Below, in pieces: positions 22,659 to 35,008 of a stretch of 64,000 nt of DNA (position 1 is the first letter of the stretch; each line of letters opens with the position of its first letter). The translations under genes and the position numbers were made by a program. The notes beneath the pieces are model-generated. The model saw only the letters and a program-made list of their open reading frames with translations, did not search any database and was not told the DNA's origin. Source of the DNA: Echeneis naucrates (lineage: Eukaryota > Chordata > Actinopteri > Carangiformes > Echeneidae); the NCBI RefSeq assembly GCF_900963305.1, contig NC_042529.1:2846501-2910500 (forward strand), in the 5' to 3' direction.

Positions 22659-24966
22659 ACACTCAGCTGCAGGTTTTCCCACTCACCAGTGAATCTATTT
22701 TTTTTTTTTTTTAATATATACCTAAATCATGATTCTCATCAAGATAGGCAAAGCTGCATCCTCCCGCCCTGTTAATGGTGCTGGAGGGTGAAGAGTCTGT
22801 AGAGATTGACAGAGGGGGACGGACGAATGTGTTCAAATCATCTTAAATTCCTATGGAATTGTTGTCGCTCTTGTATCCTCTTTGTACTAAAGCCTGTTTT
22901 TTAAAAAAGAAAAGAAATTAAAAATAAAAGGTCCTCATCTAAAATGTCTTCCCGTGTCCACCATGTTTTGCACCGTGAACATCACCTGTGAATTTCTTGT
23001 AGAAGATTAAGTCATAAAAATTACCTCTGGTTAATCTTTAAGTTCGATCCGAGCTGGTTTGTCCATTACAATGTAAAACCTTAAGTCCCCTTCCAACCTT
23101 ACTTGAGGAAAGAAAGAGTTTAGTGGCACTTTTGATAGCATCACATGACATTCACCTACAGATATTTTAACTCTTATTTTTCCAACCATAGAATCCCAAA
23201 GGAAGTCAAGATCATGATTGGATCTCCAATAACCTTTGCAATTTTTTGGTTTCTCTGAAAAGATAAACTGAAATGGGCAGAGATTTCTTTTAAAGAAGGG
23301 ATCAACAACTTTGTTTTCCCACCAGACAGACAAGACAGATCCCTGAGAGCTGTAAACAAATCAATTTACATTATAGGTAATATCCATTTCCTGATCCACA
23401 CATTAGACCTCCATGGTCGACTCTGCAAGCGTTAATGCGAATGAGCTCATGTGATGGTGGACACATGAGACCGTGAAGCACCTAATGTGACGACAGGGTT
23501 AACATTAGCCTGATAAAACTGTTCAACGCAGCAAACAGAAATTTTTTCAATCTACCAAGAAAACATAATGAAATTAGTTCCTGTGCTTTTCACAGTAATG
23601 GACATCTGTCTAGAAGGCTGGTCATTGAGCTAAATGCTAACATTAGCGTGCCAATGTTTAGCAGATGGAATGTTTTCCATATTAGTTTAGCCATTTAGCA
23701 CACTAACATTTTCCTGAAGGGCACAAATCACAGCTGAGGCTAATGGGAAGTCATTAGCTTTGCAGGTTTTTGGTTACAAATGAAAGTCGTTGATTGGCCA
23801 AATTCATCCGACAGCTGTCAGGATATGAAAATGTCCATCATCAAATAAAAGTGATCATCTGAGGGCCACGAATGTCTCAACCAAATTTCACAACGATCCA
23901 CTTAACTGTGGTTGATATTTTAGTAAATGTGCAAATCCAACAAAGCCTTAAAAGCAAAACAAAAAAGGTGTGGAAATAAATACCCATCTGTCCCGTCCGT
24001 GTTGTGCTGTGGCATCAGCAGGTGGAAGGAGCGGCTTCCATCTCACCTTCAGGGTCATGTGGCGCCGTATAAACGGCGTCAATCAGGCTCTTGCATTTGG
24101 CATTTAATCTCAACCAGCAGCAGCTTCCGGTTCTGACGGAGAGAATGAAGACTAATGCTGCAGTTAGGAAGATACAACACAAACTGCTGTGTTTTAGTTT
24201 ATAAATACAATATTTTTAAAACAAAAAGGAACAATAACGTACAGACTTGTATTTAATTTGTAATTTACAGTTCTGCTGTGAATGCATCGCTGCTATAAAA
24301 TATGAACCTGCAGTTTCATTCATGAGACTTTGAGCTTTACAATCACGTAAAGTTCAGAAAAGTTCTGTGTGGACTCACTCGGATGTTGACCCAAATTAAA
24401 ATTAAAACCACTTCCCCTCGAAACCACCAGATGTTTCTATCCTCTATTTTCCTCTCTCTCTTTCTCGCTTATCATCAGCGACCACCACAAATGGTCAGAG
24501 AAAATCAGTTAGCCTGGACAGAAAAAAAACCCCACTAACTATGATTCGCCTTTTAAATACATGTAAAACGTCTGTCATTGAGGAAACAGCCGATTTAAGT
24601 GAACTTTGTGGGCTTTTAGCGGCGGCCGTGTGGAAGAGCGAGAGGCAGAGAAAGCTTTTCTCCTTCCAGTGGTTTTCAATTTGAAAAGAGCACTTTGCTT
24701 AGAAACAACAGCAGCTAAACTGGCACCAACGGCACGTCCATATCTAACATACTTCACATCTTGTTCATTTAATGTGTGGAGAAAACTGATTTCATGACAT
24801 TTGGTATGTGGATGTTTGTTCCTTCCATGCAGAGCCAGACTTGCTGCTCCCCTTCATGTCAGTCTCCAAACCTCACACCAGTTTTCCACCTGATGTCCTC
24901 GGGTTTTTCCAGCCGTGCAGGACGCTCTGCTTCAGCCTTTAGGCTGCTGGAGCGCAGCACGACGCT
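22659..24966. other. lrrc59 3' UTR, repeat DNA and probable nat9 3' UTR
   Basis: The lrrc59 3' UTR runs to about 22945. The part from 23031 to 23360 has a weak LINE-like minus-strand frame. Family A repeat sequence occupies about 23590-23935. The right part is AT-rich and may include the nat9 3' UTR (minus strand); an ATTAAA on that strand near 24768 is a possible poly(A) signal. No other exon seen. Confidence 0.4.
23590..23935 (-). repeat. Degraded interspersed repeat, family A copy
   Basis: On the minus strand the right end reads aaatatcaaccacagtt, gtggatcgttgtgaaattt, gagacattcgtgg and ccctcagatga in that order. The same blocks occur at 52170-52265 on the + strand, and a shorter copy lies at 8388-8482. 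The left part contains gctaacattagc-type motifs that accompany this repeat in fish. Boundaries are approximate. Confidence 0.5.
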
Positions 24967-26626
24967 TCAGTGTGAAACCAGTTCCTGTCGGCCGCTGCAG
25001 GTCTGAGCGTAGTCCAGCTCCTTCATGAAGGCTGCGTCGCTCTGCAGCCTCGTCCGAACAGACTCGTCCACCATCATCTTGAGGGTCACCTCTTTGAACA
25101 CTTTACACACCGACGCCTGCGACAGACAGGAGGATGGTTGAGAGAGGTAAAAACAGGAAAAGCTTTCAGGTTTTCAGTTTTGTAATCTTGTCATCGTTTC
25201 ACCTCCTGGAAGTGGAGTTTCTTGAACATGCCGATGCTGACCTCGTTGTCCAGCCCGATTTTTGCTTGAAACTTTTTGACCCCGAGTTTGGTGACGGCTG
25301 GTGGATGAAAAACAACGAACTCATCACTGCAGTGGCAGACTAAACTCCAGACTAAAGCAATTTAAGAAGTCTGGTCCACCTTTAGCCTTCTGCTGTAAGT
25401 AACCTCTGAATGTTCTGACAGACTGTTGAGTCTACTCACCGTAGCACATCATCATTCGCATCACTTCCTTCCCGATGCCCCTTCCTCTGTAACTGGGCTC
25501 TATTAGAAACAACAAACCTCTAATTTGTTCTCAACATAGAGAGCTAGATGTGGGGAACGCTTAAAAACAAAACACAGACTGATTTTTGATGTTTGATAAA
25601 CTTTTGATTTATTTTTGTGCTTCACCTGCAATCATGATCTCCAGCTCAGCCAAGGAGGCGTCTGTGGGGTCAGTCAAGAAGATGTTAACATCTCCCACCA
25701 TGCATTGCTCCTCCTCCACGCCAGGGTCCGCCCACCGCTGCTTGTCCAGGATGATGAACGTGCACTCTAGTAAAATACATTAAAACAGCTTTTTTTTTTA
25801 AGGACAACTGAAGTCAAACGATTATATTTCAGATGAAGTAAATAAATAATGCTGTCTGCTGACACCAGGTTGGTAATCACTGATTCAGTCCTCACTGTCG
25901 TTATCCTCCCTCCAGCTCTTCTGCATGTCGTACTCCTGATCCAGAGTCAGCGGCTCTGAAGCCGTCAGCTGCTGCAGCTCAGCAGACTTCATCCACTCAT
26001 GATACCTGATGCAAGTGGATGAGAGAAAGGAGCTCCAGTTAACACACATATGAATCCATTCATCAGTGTTTCATCTCATTTACTTATTTAAGAAAACTGT
26101 GTGATAAGGTTGAAAGTTTCAGAGCAGCTATTAAATACACTTTGTGTTGGAATCATTATTTTTAACGTCCTTTAACAGAGAAAGCTGTTTTGTTTTTAGT
26201 AATAAAATCAAAAGAAAAAAACATTTACTTTACTCAGATAAGGACAACTTTTTTGTGTCAATTTATGGCAAATTATGAATATGTAGAGTTGAGATGCAGA
26301 CTAAAAAAAGTCTTATTGGCTGAGCTGTAAAATGAATGTGATGTTCAAATCTAAAACACTTTGTGGGCACAGTATTTACTTTTAATCACATGCTAAGTCT
26401 GACTCAAAACTCCTGACCTCTTTAGTTTGTTTCAATTTCAATTCACCAAAAAAACAAACAAACAAACAAACAAAGAGACGAAACATTTAAACTTTCAATT
26501 TAAATGAATAAAATAAGACCACAGTCAGCTGATCAGCTGATTTTGTTACCTGGGCACGTGCTCGGCTTTGTAGGGCACCAACACGGCCGCGTGCCCCTCC
26601 AGCAAGGTGTTTTCATTCACCTTCAT
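24967..26626 (-). CDS. nat9: N-acetyltransferase 9 (GNAT family)
   Basis: Putative acetyl-CoA-dependent N-acetyltransferase; in Drosophila the orthologue (Mnat9) affects microtubule stability. Six coding exons on the minus strand: 26626-26550, 26005-25896, 25766-25626, 25499-25440, 25297-25203, 25116-24967; they sum to 633 nt, 210 aa, close to human NAT9 (207). The protein begins MKVNENTLLEGHAAVLVPYK and continues with HVPRYHEWMKS and LTASEPLTLDQEY, both diagnostic of NAT9. The acetyl-CoA loop is RGRGIG at about residues 114-119, followed by the KFQAKIGLDN stretch typical of GNAT motif A/B. All introns are GT-AG. Its head faces syt15's tail on the same strand, with about 400 bases between the two coding regions. 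Confidence 0.92.
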
Positions 26627-26730
26627 GGTGGGAAAAGCCGAACTGGACCGGAAACTCAGAAAAACTGACACAGCTGCTTCTCACTTCGGCGTCCACGTTG
26701 ACCGGCGTCCCTCACTTCCTGCTTCACACT

Positions 26731-26742
26731 GCGCCTGCGCAC
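26731..26742. promoter_or_regulatory. NRF1-like site in the nat9 promoter
   Basis: The sequence gcgcctgcgcac, about 105 bases upstream of the nat9 start codon, resembles the palindromic NRF1 consensus (YGCGCAYGCGCR) with one or two mismatches. NRF1 sites are common in TATA-less housekeeping promoters. Confidence 0.35.
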
Positions 26743-26761
26743 ACCGATCTGAAGGCGGAAG

Positions 26762-26775
26762 TCGCCACCTGCTGG
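26762..26775 (-). promoter_or_regulatory. Putative CTCF binding motif
   Basis: The minus strand reads ccagcaggtggcga, agreeing with CCASYAGRKGGCRS at 13 of 14 positions (by eye). It lies just upstream of the nat9 promoter and points towards the motif at 19890-19903. Confidence 0.4.
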
Positions 26776-27038
26776 ATCGGATGCAGCCGTACACAATAAA
26801 ATAAAACAGAGAGGGGTTGAAATAAATGGGACTTAATTTTTCAAAACCAAATTAATATGGTTATTAGTCCTCATTATTTAATGTAATGTATATTAATGGA
26901 AAGAATAGATTTATTCCAAATGTGAACTGGACCGTGTTGTATATTTATTTGTGTTCTGGATTTGGAAATGATGAATGAATTTTTCTGAAATAATTTTTAT
27001 TTGGTGACAATTTTTCATCATACTGTGTGATTTGGCTG

Positions 27039-29213
27039 CTAAGTGGCCCGGCTCAGTCCGTGCCACAGCGTGACCGGCTCCTGGGGTGCGTTGACCATGT
27101 CCATCCAGTGCTGCAGCTGCGGGCCCCTGGCGTACATGAAGGGACCCAGTACCAGAACTCCCAGCAGGCTCGGAGGCTCTGGGTCAAACATGAAGACATA
27201 AGCATGGGGGACTACAGAGTGGACTGTCCCCTCCTTCTGCTCCTATCTGAGCAGTTTAAAGGTCACTTTCACTTTATTAACCACTGTAATTGTTTAAGTC
27301 TGTAAATAGTCAATGAAAGTGAAAAATGTAAACATCAGGTTGACCTTTCACCTGAGCGGATGTCATTTGGCTGCTGCAGCTCAAACCTCAGACATGCCTC
27401 GTCCAAGTGCTGCGAGCGGAGCTTAAAGGTGATCCTGTGGTCGAAGTACGGATCGGTGTCACCTTTCACCACACAGCTACATTTGAGCTTCACCACCTGA
27501 GTGTGTATCCGTAAGCTCACCTGGACACACACGCCTGGGTCACACACAAATGCTGCATTATTATGACACACATTCTCACATTTACGTCATGTTTTTGAAT
27601 GTAAATCCACATCCACAGGCTCCTCTGGGGCCTGGAGCCCCGTCTGTACCGGAGTCTGTGAGCAGCTGCAATCCTCGAGCCTTCACAACCACCACAGAGA
27701 GTCGCTGCAGAGTCGGACTGTAGCTGAGAGAGATCAGCACGTCACCCAGCTCTGAACGCTGAGAAATGAAGAATGATGAAGAATTATGAGCTTGCAAAAA
27801 CCAACTTTGTGCACATTCATGCATTGCCTGTGTGTGTGTGTGTGTTTTAGCTCATGCCTGTGTGCCGTCTTCTGTGTCCAGGTCTCTCCAGAGGACTCTG
27901 CCGGCCTGACCAAGCTCCCCCTCCAGAGGAAACAGCACCCTGCCCACAGCGTGGCGTTTGCCGTCATGCTCCACACTCAGCACACACACACTCAGGGTGC
28001 TCTGTGGCACACACACCCCTGACACCTGTGGTCGCAACATACACACACACACACACAGTCACCTTAAATTTATACCAATAAAGCCCACAATAAAAAAAAT
28101 TTCACTCTGGGTGGTTCTGTTGGAAAATCAACCAAAACAGGCTCAAACTGCCACAAGGTTCTTGTAATTTATGAGTAAGGGGTTAGTTTTAGAGGAAAAT
28201 GTTGTTTACCAGATTTAATACAGATGATCGGATACAGAAACTGTGCACATACAGATGAATTTGTGAATTGTTTGTTTTTGGCCCTGAAGTTGCGTAACTC
28301 TTCCTCCTCCCCCTCTTTTGTGTGTGTCCTTGCCTGGAAAACGAGGCAGTCGTTGAACTCCGGGTCGGGCCCGGTGCCTCGGGCCTTGGCCTGGCGAGGC
28401 CGCCGGTCGTCAGGCAGAAGCCGGAGCTCCACCAGCGTGACATTCCCGTGGAAACGGGGAGGAAGGTTGCCCAGACGGAGCAGGGAGACCATGAGCTGCT
28501 CGCTGCTGTGTCGGTACTCCACAGAGAAGCAGAGGCGGGTGGCCATGCCGGGTGGAGGGGCCACCACCTCGTTCAGAGGGGGCACAGAGTAGAGCCCGGC
28601 GAGTACCGTCCCCACTGGGTACCAGCCTGATGGAGGAAGGGCCCAAATGTTATAATTGGTTAATCCGACATATTTAATTTCAACATCAACCATCTTCATG
28701 TATAACTCAGCTGGGGCAATAATGACCTACTCCTTACTGAGAGGGACCCACGATGGGCCAGTATGTCCCGTCGAGTCTCCATCTTCATCTCCTCCGTCTC
28801 CACATCGCCGTCCTTCGGTGTGGTGAAGCGAGGAGGCAGCGTGAAAGGGATCTCACTGGGCCTTTCACAGAGACAAAATCAACATTTGACTATTTCTGAT
28901 GTGTTTTTAAATGTTTTATGCAAAGTGTGTTTCATCCTACGAACAAGGCCCAGGAGCACTGAGACACCAGGATCACTGGAGCAGAGCATGCTGGGACCGA
29001 AGGCACTCTGCGGGGCAGCTCTTGGTAGTGACTCTGGCTTTTCCTCCTCCTCCACAGGTAGAAAACTATCAGACTGAGCAGCAGCAGCAGCAGCAGGAGA
29101 CCCAGCGACAGACCAACGGCCAACAGTGACGCCGGGTCTGAACAAATAAAGACAATAAGCCCGATGTACGAGGCAGACGCTGAGTCTGCTGTGGTTTTCT
29201 GCTCACCTGCCAT
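27039..29213 (-). CDS. syt15: Synaptotagmin-15
   Basis: Membrane-anchored tandem-C2 protein. Minus-strand exons: 29213-29207, 29137-28960, 28861-28731, 28626-28334, 28025-27858, 27758-27650, 27534-27352, 27178-27039; they sum to 1209 nt, 402 aa (human about 421). A very short first exon (MA) is followed by a Leu-rich transmembrane helix at about residues 7-28 and a WRRRK stop-transfer. C2A holds LCFSVEYRHSSEQLMVSLL and ends WRDLDTEDG; C2B holds LISLSYSPTLQRLSVVVVKA and ends WHGLSRAT. The Asp residues that bind Ca2+ in SYT1 are mostly absent from the C2 loops, as known for SYT15, so Ca2+-independent behaviour is inferred. The donors of exons 4 and 5 appear to be GC. The exon 2 donor (28960) and exon 3 donor (28731) were chosen by reading phase and are the least certain. 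Confidence 0.88.
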
Positions 29214-31269
29214 GGTGCTGTTTCTTTTCAGTTCGGTTTTTCCAGTAGAAGGTAAAATACCTCTGATGTCTCCGAGCATTAGTTATAAAACGACGGGGGA
29301 CCCGCTCAGCTGTGCTCTGTGGAGAGTTATACTCATAAATGCGACCCTGGAGAGCAGAGAGGGGCGGACTCAGCTGGCTGGTTCTCACACTGTCAACCTG
29401 TTATCTGACATTTTGCTTGGAGTCTACCACGTTATGTTTTAACTAACTAACTAGTATCACATCGTCTTTAAAGAGTGATTCCTCACACAATGGTTTGAGA
29501 TTTTTCTGAATCAGCTTTTTCTAATAAGCCCTGATTTGTTTTGGATCACTCTGACCTTTTGACTGGAGGACTGCTGCTTTGATTCTGTCAGTTTATACAT
29601 CGATTCTCACTTGATTGTGGTCTCTGTGCGTGTATAATGAAGCTGTCACACTGTGATTGAACACAGAGCCTGAACTCTGTGAAACTCACATCGAGGGAGA
29701 CGGCTGACAACAAACAGCATAATTTTACTAACTATCTGGCTGTGATAAAGATTGGAGGGAGGGAAAAAATTATTCACAGTCCTGCTGGCCGAGAGCCGTC
29801 TGGGAGCAGAAACAGAATACACATTCTGCCTCATTAAAGCGGTCATACTGACTTTAAAACTTTTTCTTATCTTCTATTATTAATACTTATGGACTGAGCC
29901 CGTCAGTCATCTGTGAAGCCTTTTTAACGGCACTCACCTGTATGAAAAGGGCTACGTGAATGAAGTTTTGCAGATTGATATAAAAATAACAGCCCTGTCA
30001 GCTGATCTGATCTTAACTCAGATCAAAATGCTCATGAGCCACTTATCCTCCCGCTGTCATTTCATTTACCAACACATGTACACACTCAGACTGTCCAGAG
30101 ATTGGACGACAGGCTAATGAGATCAGCGCTAATCCTCAGAGCTAAAGGCAGAGTAATGGCCTTCACATGCACACACACCCCACTTTTATTCACACTGACG
30201 CCAACTTCAACATGTCGTCCAGTTGTGAGAGGGAGACGGAAAAGGATGGAAACAAAGTGAGTGTGTCTGAGACCGAGAGAGAGAAACAGGAGAGGAAGTT
30301 TGAAGAATGAGGGGAGGAAGGAGAGACACCGTTTAACTGAACTCTTCTGGTTCAGGGCAAAAAAGGCAGCAAGGCGTCACCTCCAAGGTAAGAGTGCAAT
30401 TCACCGGACATCACAGTGTGTTTGTATGTGTGAAGAGTCGCTGTGAAACGGATGTTTTTTTCTTCCAGGGCTGAGAAATCATGAGGCACTCTGGGTACCA
30501 GTCACTGGGTCAGTTCGGGACAAAGGCAGATTAAATAGTCAGGTATAATATAAATATGGTTTTGTGCCACTTCATCACAAAAAGTGTCACTGATTATCAA
30601 AAAGGAACGACTGAATCATTGCAATTAAAATGAAAAATACACAAAAGAACACAATCTCTTTCTTTTTTTAAAATAAACTCCACCATCTAGTTTTTGTATC
30701 TTCCTTTGTCTCTTGTTCTTGTTTGTCTTTTGTTAATTTACGGACAAAGGCTCTCGTAAATCCGCCTCAATCAATCCACATTTTATCTCAATAATCAAAT
30801 AATCTGGATTATGTAATCCCTTTAGGCTAATCTGGTAGTGCTTGTTGATGTGTGGGAGTGTCTGTGCACTGCTGGGCCAAGAAAGAAATAATGGAGGCTT
30901 AACATTTTGAGTTGAGTTGATTTTGATCTGTTGTTTGTCTGTTGACTGTAGTAAATATGAAGCTAACTAAAGCAAATACATGCCTCTCTAACTGTCAATG
31001 TTATATGTTGCTTATTTAATATTTTCTAAAACTTTGTGAAAAATGATTTATTTTGCCTCAGAAGAAGCTTTCTTAACTAACTCCAGGTTAACTGCCAGGT
31101 TAGCTGTTTCCAGTCTTTGTGCTAAGCTAAGATAAGTGGCTGCAGACACTCGGTCACCAACGAGCCTAGTGTTGATCTTCTCATTTAACCTCACAGATAC
31201 AAAATGCAAAATCTGTTTTTTGGTTTTTCAATCAGACAGTAAAAGTGATGTCTGTCTTTGCAGGTTGCC
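29214..31269. other. Intergenic region between syt15 and gprin2 (divergent genes)
   Basis: Non-coding DNA between a minus-strand and a plus-strand gene. Possible 5' UTR exons of the GPRIN gene are at about 30240-30390 (ending cacctccaag then gtaaga) and 30469 onward (after a cttccag acceptor). A degraded family B repeat lies at about 31082-31140. No open coding exon recognised. Confidence 0.35.
31082..31140 (+). repeat. Degraded interspersed repeat, family B copy
   Basis: The string gtttccagtctttgtgctaa, followed directly by gctaagataagtggctgcag, matches the segment at 52575-52660 (cttccagcttttatgctaag, then ctaagc and ggctgcag). I recall this motif as widespread in percomorph genomes; its class was not determined. 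Confidence 0.45.
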
Positions 31270-33294
31270 ATGGCGAGGCCTGGGCGCCCGGCGTCTGAGA
31301 GCTACCAGTCAGTCTGTTCCTCAGTCAGTCCGTCGCTCTCCTACGCCAGCGAGTCCGGGATGGTTGGAATGGACGAGGAGGATGACAAGGCGCCTATATT
31401 CTCTCTCTCTAAGAGCTCCATGGATGTGGTCATGGCGACGGGCCCGCCACACAAGCGGGACCCGGCCTGGACCAGAATGGACCTGAGGCGCAGCTCCAGC
31501 ACCAACACCCACTCCGAGCAGAAGTCTGTGACGCTGCAGCCGCTGCACGCCAACATGTGGCAGCATGTCGGCACGGCCAACAGCCACCAGTCGTCTCTCA
31601 CCACCAAAAACCTGGACCTGCACGGCCGGATCGCCAACATGCAGCGCTGGAGCGCCTGCAGCGGCAGCACGCACAGCCGGAGTAGCACACCGGAGACGAT
31701 GATATGGACAGGAAGAACCTCACGGCCCTCCAGTCTGAGCCAGGACGCCCATGGCTCTGCTGCTCCAGACTCTCCTCTGCCCAAACAAGCCTCACCGACC
31801 ACACCCTCTCCGTTTATCTCCCCCCTCCATACGCCTACTTTACCACCTGTAGACCTTTCACTTCCTGCTTCACCCAAAAAACGGCAGGACTTGTTCTTGT
31901 CCTCACCTGCATCCTCTCCCTTTCCATCACCCCTGCCGGTTCACGCCTCCTCACCGTGGCCTCCTGACCCCTCCAGCCCCCTCCGGCTCACCAGCACAGA
32001 CGACAACAGCTTCCTGGAGAATGGCTCGCTTTCCTTTCAGTTCCCATCACCGATTCAGTCCTCTGTCAGTTTAAAAGAAGCAGATGCGCCGCCAGATGTT
32101 GGAGGCCTTGTGGACGATGAGCTGGAGGATCCGCATGGTGCTGGAGACCTGCAGTTATCAGACAGCGGAGCAGTGAGAAGCCCAGAACAAAAAGTTTGCT
32201 TCCTGACGCCTCATTCTCCAGCAGACGGACAAGAATCTGGAAGAGAGAAAGCCTCCGCTGGCCTCCTTGAGCTGCCACGGCAGAGCTGCCCAGCAGCACG
32301 AGGCTGGAGGTCGCCGCTGGTTTCTTCCTTGAGCGACTCGCGGTTGGGCAGCTGCTGCAGGTGTAACTTGACCTCCAGGGAAGCTCCAAAGGTCGACGTC
32401 TTCAGGGAGGAAGGCACAATGACGTCACAGCTGGAGCTGGTAGACGCAGAAGTGCAGACGATGTCTCCCATCGGCTCCTGGTGGGAGCTCAGGAGGAACA
32501 TCTCCACCTGCAACATGGGCTCACACTCCATCTTGGGATCTCCTCCTGGATCAAGGCTGAACCTGAAGTCCTCAGTGGGGTCGAACTCAAATCTGGTGTC
32601 TCCGTCTTCCAGCATGTTCCCAATAAGCAGCGGGGAGGAGGAGGAGGAGAGACAAGGAGACGACCCGAGGTGGGACGTTAACTCCGCCTCTTCACGTGAC
32701 CTGGAGAGGAGGAGGTCGTGTCTGAAGATTCAGGGGGAGGACAGGGACGAGTTTGGGAGGAGGAGCAGCATGAAGCAGGTGCAGTGGGACGAAGACGGGA
32801 TGACGTGGGAGGTTCACGGAGCATCGGTGGATCCGGAGGTGCTGAGCACAGCCATACAGAAGCATCTGGAACTCCAGAACAGCCCTCGTCCACTGAGAAG
32901 CTCCACGAAGAAGAAGAAAGCACCAAAGCCTCCTCTGATATCGAATGTCGTGAAGGCCATCGTCCCAGAACTGGCTCCGCCCGCGATGGTCACTACGTCG
33001 ACTTGCAGGGTGGAGGTTGAGAGCGGGAATGCTCCGGAGGAAGGCGGAGGGAAAGAGTTGGAAGAACAAGGAGGAGACAAAAAGGAGGAAACAGGAGAAG
33101 CTGCACGCAGAACGAGCAAAGCAGACGGAGTCGACGCAAAGGAAGAAGACGACGATAGAAAGGTGAACGGAGTGGAAGGGACCACCCACCCAAAATCCCC
33201 CTCACGTGGGAGCGGTCACGGCCGAAAGAAGAGCGTGATCAGGTCACTGAGGAGGCCCGGGTGGTGCGGAGGCTCCAGAAAGGCGGTCGACTGA
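31270..33294 (+). CDS. gprin2: G protein-regulated inducer of neurite outgrowth 2-like
   Basis: GPRIN proteins bind activated Go/Gi/Gz alpha subunits at the plasma membrane and promote neurite growth. One exon encodes 674 aa, longer than human GPRIN2 (about 458 aa). The acceptor ctttgcag ends at 31263; I chose the ATG at 31270 because a Met seven codons upstream of the [11 protein letters not shown] start would lie across that acceptor. The N-terminal part ([28 protein letters not shown]) and the C-terminal GPRIN domain at about residues 494-540 ([20 protein letters not shown], then [18 protein letters not shown]) are well formed. The middle is low-complexity, rich in Ser, Pro and charged residues. 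The tail has [16 protein letters not shown] with a Cys that could be lipidated, as in family members. It neighbours syt15, as in human 10q11, which supports GPRIN2 over its paralogues. Confidence 0.85.
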   Translation: MARPGRPASESYQSVCSSVSPSLSYASESGMVGMDEEDDKAPIFSLSKSSMDVVMATGPPHKRDPAWTRMDLRRSSSTNTHSEQKSVTLQPLHANMWQHVGTANSHQSSLTTKNLDLHGRIANMQRWSACSGSTHSRSSTPETMIWTGRTSRPSSLSQDAHGSAAPDSPLPKQASPTTPSPFISPLHTPTLPPVDLSLPASPKKRQDLFLSSPASSPFPSPLPVHASSPWPPDPSSPLRLTSTDDNSFLENGSLSFQFPSPIQSSVSLKEADAPPDVGGLVDDELEDPHGAGDLQLSDSGAVRSPEQKVCFLTPHSPADGQESGREKASAGLLELPRQSCPAARGWRSPLVSSLSDSRLGSCCRCNLTSREAPKVDVFREEGTMTSQLELVDAEVQTMSPIGSWWELRRNISTCNMGSHSILGSPPGSRLNLKSSVGSNSNLVSPSSSMFPISSGEEEEERQGDDPRWDVNSASSRDLERRRSCLKIQGEDRDEFGRRSSMKQVQWDEDGMTWEVHGASVDPEVLSTAIQKHLELQNSPRPLRSSTKKKKAPKPPLISNVVKAIVPELAPPAMVTTSTCRVEVESGNAPEEGGGKELEEQGGDKKEETGEAARRTSKADGVDAKEEDDDRKVNGVEGTTHPKSPSRGSGHGRKKSVIRSLRRPGWCGGSRKAVD

Positions 33295-34961
33295 TCCTGG
33301 AGACTAATCTGACCCAAATCCACGGATTAACCACAGCTGATCAAAAAGCTCGAACTATTCTCTCAACTTTGTTCTCATCATTTAGTTAAAAAAAAAAAGG
33401 AAATAAAATATTAGAGAACGGGTAGATGCATTTCTACCAAGCTCTACAGGAATAATACTTCTTTTGATGTAGACGTTCAATAAATTTTGTATTGTTCTGA
33501 ACGTTTTTGTGTCACTTCATGGAAAACAATTCAAAGACATTGTTTGGCACAATTTTATGCTAACGGTTTATCATCACCTGACCAATAATTGATATTGAGT
33601 GATTGATAATTTAACAACCTATTAGTCATATTCTGTTGTTTTTAAAATACCCAACATGTAACATACAGCAACACGCTTTGACATGGACCTTTAAAGTGTA
33701 ATTATTAAATTTGGGTGACACCCACACATGTGTGAAAAAACTAATGCTGCTCAGTAACATCCTCAAATGTTACATGCTAATCTACAACATCTGAGTCTCA
33801 GTTAAGATTTTAAAGACAAAAACAAATCATTAAAAAAAAAAATATGACACACAATTATAGTTTGAAGTCGTTAACATCCTGATCAGCAGCAAGATTTAAA
33901 TTCTAAATCTTATTTTAACAGTACAGAGTGAAATAAACTCAACTGAAAGAATCATAATCATAATTTATTCTTTAAATATTTAAACATTACTTATTATTAC
34001 TTATTACTTGTCTGAACAGGAAAAAAAAAAAACAAAACAAAACAAATTCCAACCAAAACACATTAGAGCGACTTAATTCACTGTTGAATATTTACACCAA
34101 CAACAGAACAACATGCAGGAGGTGACTCAGCTCAATGAGCCAGTGAGTCGCTTTTCCCACACTCAATTAAAAAAAAAAAAAAAAAGCACTACCCACCCAC
34201 ACACACACACACACACAAAGTTGAGGCGTATGTATGTAAACTTGGTGAACCACGGTGGTGAGATGTGTCCATTCAGGCGCTGCCATTTACACGAGCGGGC
34301 ACATTCTCTGTCATTCACCGCAGTCTAAAAAGCTCATCTCACTAGTGGCTTCCACTGCAGTTACTGTACTGTCGTATTTTCACAGACGTGTGTTTGTGTG
34401 TTTGTCTCACACACTGATGTTTTTGAGTTACAGCCTCTATATGTCACTTTAAATGAGATGCCTACAGTCCCATTTGGGACTCTTTCCTCTGCTGTGACAA
34501 CACACACCTGTGTGACGATACTGATAATAAAAGGTAATAAAAGGTCATGAAACACGTCTCATCCGCCTGAATCTGCTCACGTAGTTGACAGAAAAGAACG
34601 CGTGTCATGTTTACACTGGATGACCTACAGCTGAGGATATCAAAGATAAAGGCCACGTTCAGGTCACTGTGTCACTGCGATAAGACATGTGACAGACATG
34701 TGACATGATGTGATGTTTGTTTGTGTGCCGCCTTTGTCTCATGTGTATGTTAGTGTACAGTGAACACACTATATGTATGTGAAAGTGCTGATGGGACTCC
34801 CTGAAATCGCCCCCCGCCCCCCGGTCAATCAGCTGCAGGAGAACAATCCAGCGCTCGGCCTTTGTTGTGACACGGCTCATTGTCCCTGCAGTTGTGCTAT
34901 TGTTGTTGTGCGTGTGAACGAGTGTGCACTGTATGTGTACCTGTGTGTGCTTGCTGCCTGG
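33295..34961. other. gprin2 3' UTR and intergenic region
   Basis: The gprin2 3' UTR probably ends after AATAAA at 33479-33484. The remainder is AT-rich, with a poly(A) run and a (CA)n run near 34158-34217. No exon recognised before the protease promoter. Confidence 0.4.
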
Positions 34962-34967
34962 TATAAA
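34962..34967 (+). promoter_or_regulatory. TATA box of the serine protease gene
   Basis: TATAAA within gtataaatag, 42 bases before the start codon at 35009. This predicts transcription starting around 34990-34997 and a 5' UTR of only about 12-20 bases, an arrangement typical of digestive zymogen genes. Confidence 0.65.
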
Positions 34968-35008
34968 TAGCGTGGGATGTGTGCCGGCCGGTGATTCTGT
35001 GGAAGACG

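Noticed and set aside
28721-28740. Strong-looking donor tca|gtaagg at the end of syt15 exon 3
   Set aside because: It gives phase 0, which would put exon 4 out of frame. The gtaggt site seven bases further keeps the frame.
32066-33205. Several minus-strand open frames of 80-165 codons opposite gprin2
   Set aside because: They are shadows of the long GC-rich gprin2 coding exon.
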